A stretch of 64,000 nt of DNA, from positions 310,001-374,000 of the forward strand of contig CBDFHC010000003.1 in NCBI GenBank assembly GCA_965247585.1, in the 5' to 3' direction. The notes under the pieces are model-generated. The model saw only the letters and a list, made by a program, of their open reading frames with translations, did not search any database and was not told the origin of the DNA. Each line of letters starts with the position of its first letter. Positions within the stretch are counted from its first letter, which is position 1. Of this stretch, positions 62,284-64,000 are shown in pieces. This DNA is from CBDFHC01 sp965247585. Its GTDB lineage: Bacteria > Chloroflexota > Dehalococcoidia > Lucifugimonadales > GCA-2712585. The position numbers were made by a program, and so were the translations under genes.

Positions 62284-63468
62284 ATGAAGAAAAGCCAGGG
62301 TCGCATCCTTACCACCCATTGCGGCAGCCTTCCGAGGACGGACGGCTTGCAGCCGCTGATGGCGGCCCAGTCGCGGGGCGAAACGGTGGACCCCCAGGCT
62401 GTGTCCGCGGCGGTGAGCGAGTCCATGCGGGAGGTGGTGGAGCAGCAGCTACGTGCGGGGATTGACGTCGGGAACGACGGTGAGCAGGCCAGAATAAGCT
62501 TCTCCAGCTACGTTACGCTGCGGATGGCGGGGTTCGGTGGCTCGGGGCTGCGGATGGCGGGGTTCGGGGGCTCGGGGCAGCGAAAGAGCGCCCAGGACCT
62601 GGCGGAGTACGGCCTGGCGCAGCCCGGCGTGGGAAACCCGGCGGCGGTCAACTTCAGGGCGCCGCCGAAGTGTGTGGCCCCGGTGCGGTACGAGCGGCTG
62701 GACGAGGCAGCCAACGAGTGCGACGAGTTTTTTCGGATCGCCGGCGATTCGTCCGCCGGATTCCAGGAGGCGTTCATGACCGCCGCGTCGCCGGGGATCA
62801 TCGCGATGACCATGCTGAACGACTACTACCCCAGCTACCAGGAGTACCTTTTCGCCGTGGCCGAAGAGATGCGGAGCGAGTACGAGTTGATTGTGTCCAA
62901 AGGGTTCGTTCTGCAACTGGACTGCCCGGACCTTGCCATGGAGCGCCACATGTCCTACCAGGATAGGCCGCTAATCGACTTCCAGGAAGTGGTGGCGCTG
63001 AACATTAAGGCGATCAACCAGTCGTTGCGAAACATCGCGCCGGACCGGGTCAGGCTCCACGTGTGCTGGGGCAACTACGAAGGGCCGCACCACTACGACG
63101 TTCCGCTGGAGCCGATACTGCCCCTGCTTTACCAGGCCAACGTCGGCGCGCTGTCACTGGAGATGGCCAACCCGCGGCACGCCCACGAGTACAAGCTGTT
63201 TGACCGGCTGCCGCTGCCGCCTTCCATGCTGCTGATAGCGGGGGTGATTGACACCAAGACGAAGTACGTTGAGCACCCGGAGGTGGTCTCGGACCGGATC
63301 TTGCGGGCGGTACAGGTTGTGGGCGACCCGACCCGGGTGATGGCGGGGACGGACTGCGGGTTCGATACGTCGGCAGGCGCCGGGCGGGTGGAGCGCGGGT
63401 TGGTGTGGGCGAAGCTAAAGGCGCTGAGCCAGGGCGCGCAGGTTGCCAGCCGCCAGATTTCCTGGTAA
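62284..63468 (+). CDS. MetE-like (cobalamin-independent methionine synthase C-domain) protein
   Basis: 394 aa, corresponding to the C-terminal catalytic barrel of MetE without the N-terminal domain. Start ILTTHCGSLPRTDGL. Zn ligands are likely in RLHVCWGNYEGPH (His, Cys), LSLEMANPRH (Glu) and MAGTDCGFDT (Cys). Substrate stretches: QLDCPDLAMERH and IDTKTKYVEHPEVV. Stand-alone MetE-C proteins can act as methyltransferases for methionine synthesis or for other small thiols. There is a perfect-length tandem duplication of ten residues (LRMAGFGGSG twice, residues 79-98), in a loop before the third helix. Confidence 0.88.
   Translation: MKKSQGRILTTHCGSLPRTDGLQPLMAAQSRGETVDPQAVSAAVSESMREVVEQQLRAGIDVGNDGEQARISFSSYVTLRMAGFGGSGLRMAGFGGSGQRKSAQDLAEYGLAQPGVGNPAAVNFRAPPKCVAPVRYERLDEAANECDEFFRIAGDSSAGFQEAFMTAASPGIIAMTMLNDYYPSYQEYLFAVAEEMRSEYELIVSKGFVLQLDCPDLAMERHMSYQDRPLIDFQEVVALNIKAINQSLRNIAPDRVRLHVCWGNYEGPHHYDVPLEPILPLLYQANVGALSLEMANPRHAHEYKLFDRLPLPPSMLLIAGVIDTKTKYVEHPEVVSDRILRAVQVVGDPTRVMAGTDCGFDTSAGAGRVERGLVWAKLKALSQGAQVASRQISW
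62518..62577 (+). repeat. In-frame 30-bp tandem duplication in MetE-like gene
   Basis: Two adjacent 30-bp units (CTGCGGATGGCGGGGTTCGG... twice) with only one or two differences, encoding LRMAGFGGSG twice. Recent slippage, frame kept. Confidence 0.92.
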
Positions 63469-63519
63469 CCGGTAGGCCGTTCCCCTAGGTCCCCCTCCCT
63501 GGATAGAATGGGGAAGAAT

Positions 63520-64000
63520 TTAAATCCATGTCAGTGGGTTGTACCAGGTCCGGTTCTTCTTTAGCCTCAGAAGGGTCCTCAGCTTTCGTTTGAGGAACCA
63601 TTTAACGATCACCAGTTTTAAGGAGCCCAGCCGGAGTGGTTCGCCTTTTAGCACCACCGCTATTTTGTCAATGGCCAGGTCCAAGAATTTTTCTCTTTTC
63701 GTTGGGTCCGCGTCTTTAATGCCGACGCCAGAAAAACTGGGCCAGGTGGGCTCCACGTCATAGTAGGGGTTGTGCGCGTTTGAACCACTGGGATTTGGCT
63801 CCCTTGGATATTTGGGGACGCCCAGGATTTTAGGCAGTTCGCGGTGTACGTTGGCGCGGCCCAACCGGTAGTCGTGCTCTCGCCAGGCTTCGTTGAAGAA
63901 GCCCAGGAAGGCGCTGAACGGTTCGCCGGCGGTGTTGGCCCCCTCCGACCCAATGACTGCCAGGTTCATAGCCGACTTCGTTTTTAGTCCGCCCGAATAG
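63520..64000 (-). CDS. C-terminal part of patatin-like protein (runs off window)
   Basis: Partial: the frame is open through the window end, upstream of ATG 63969, with no stop. Readable part includes SAMNLAVIGSEGAN, then FLGFFNEAWREHDYRLGRANVHREL, which matches the FDxxWRExDYxxGRxxxxxxL segment at the end of patatin-related (DUF3376) proteins. The catalytic Ser/Asp dyad would lie outside the window. A basic C-terminus (FLKRKLRTLLRLKKNRTWY) may contact membrane. Lower GC than its neighbours. Confidence 0.65.
   Translation of the reverse strand, partial: YSGGLKTKSAMNLAVIGSEGANTAGEPFSAFLGFFNEAWREHDYRLGRANVHRELPKILGVPKYPREPNPSGSNAHNPYYDVEPTWPSFSGVGIKDADPTKREKFLDLAIDKIAVVLKGEPLRLGSLKLVIVKWFLKRKLRTLLRLKKNRTWYNPLTWI

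Overview
The window is GC-rich bacterial chromosome. Type-2 PyrF, DUF951, a B12-dependent acyl-CoA mutase, an archaeal-type FBP aldolase/phosphatase, a mitochondrial-type aconitase, form II CoxL genes and many soil or marine scavenging hydrolases fit a Chloroflexota lineage, probably Dehalococcoidia/SAR202-like. This is inferred from gene content; no rRNA or marker tree is available. No rRNA genes and no CRISPR array were seen.

Layout. 0.3-8.9 kb holds housekeeping genes: an endonuclease III relative, sfsA, pyrF-DUF951, the mutase, FBP aldolase/phosphatase, rdgB, moaA and an RNase HI-MoaC fusion. 8.98-13.22 kb is a tRNA-Met(CAU) gene followed by a 4.1-kb island. The island is bounded by a 77/78-bp direct repeat that copies the 3' half of the tRNA. 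It carries a HEPN-like gene and a lipoprotein gene split by an IS3-type element. 13.3-19.9 kb has a proline iminopeptidase-like hydrolase and a two-component signalling cluster. 20.4-23.4 kb is a sulfate-type ABC transporter. 23.4-31.5 kb has small unknown genes, a DAACS-type transporter, an Hfq-like protein, a frameshifted Ca2+/H+ antiporter, a TauE exporter and a ribbon-helix-helix regulator. 31.6-36.2 kb has a SigB-type sigma factor, a 56-aa zinc ribbon, an OmpR regulator and a CAP-domain protein. 36.8-49.7 kb is metabolic: aconitase, a PLP lyase, an M20 amidase, an aldo/keto reductase, an LLM oxidoreductase, sulfite oxidase, cupin, acetamidase, amidohydrolase and gamma-glutamyltransferase. 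49.9-51.8 kb is a retron. 51.9-61.7 kb has RidA, an M20 peptidase, a VOC protein and a form II CO-dehydrogenase-like cox cluster. The window ends with a MetE-like gene and a partial patatin-like gene.

The most notable system is the retron. A reverse transcriptase carrying the retron NAxxH and VTG motifs is fused to a trypsin-like protease with an intact catalytic triad. It is preceded by a strong ncRNA candidate: 19-bp outer arms enclosing several hairpins, with a promoter just upstream. Intergenic space is filled by at least three families of short dispersed repeats; the commonest, with two hairpins, has about a dozen copies here.

How the genes work together. MoaA and MoaC can supply molybdenum cofactor to the sulfite oxidase and the CoxL-type hydroxylase in the same window. 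MoxR, CoxE and CoxG would mature the latter. Amidases, carbamoylase, RidA, gamma-glutamyltransferase and peptidases suggest scavenging of organic nitrogen.
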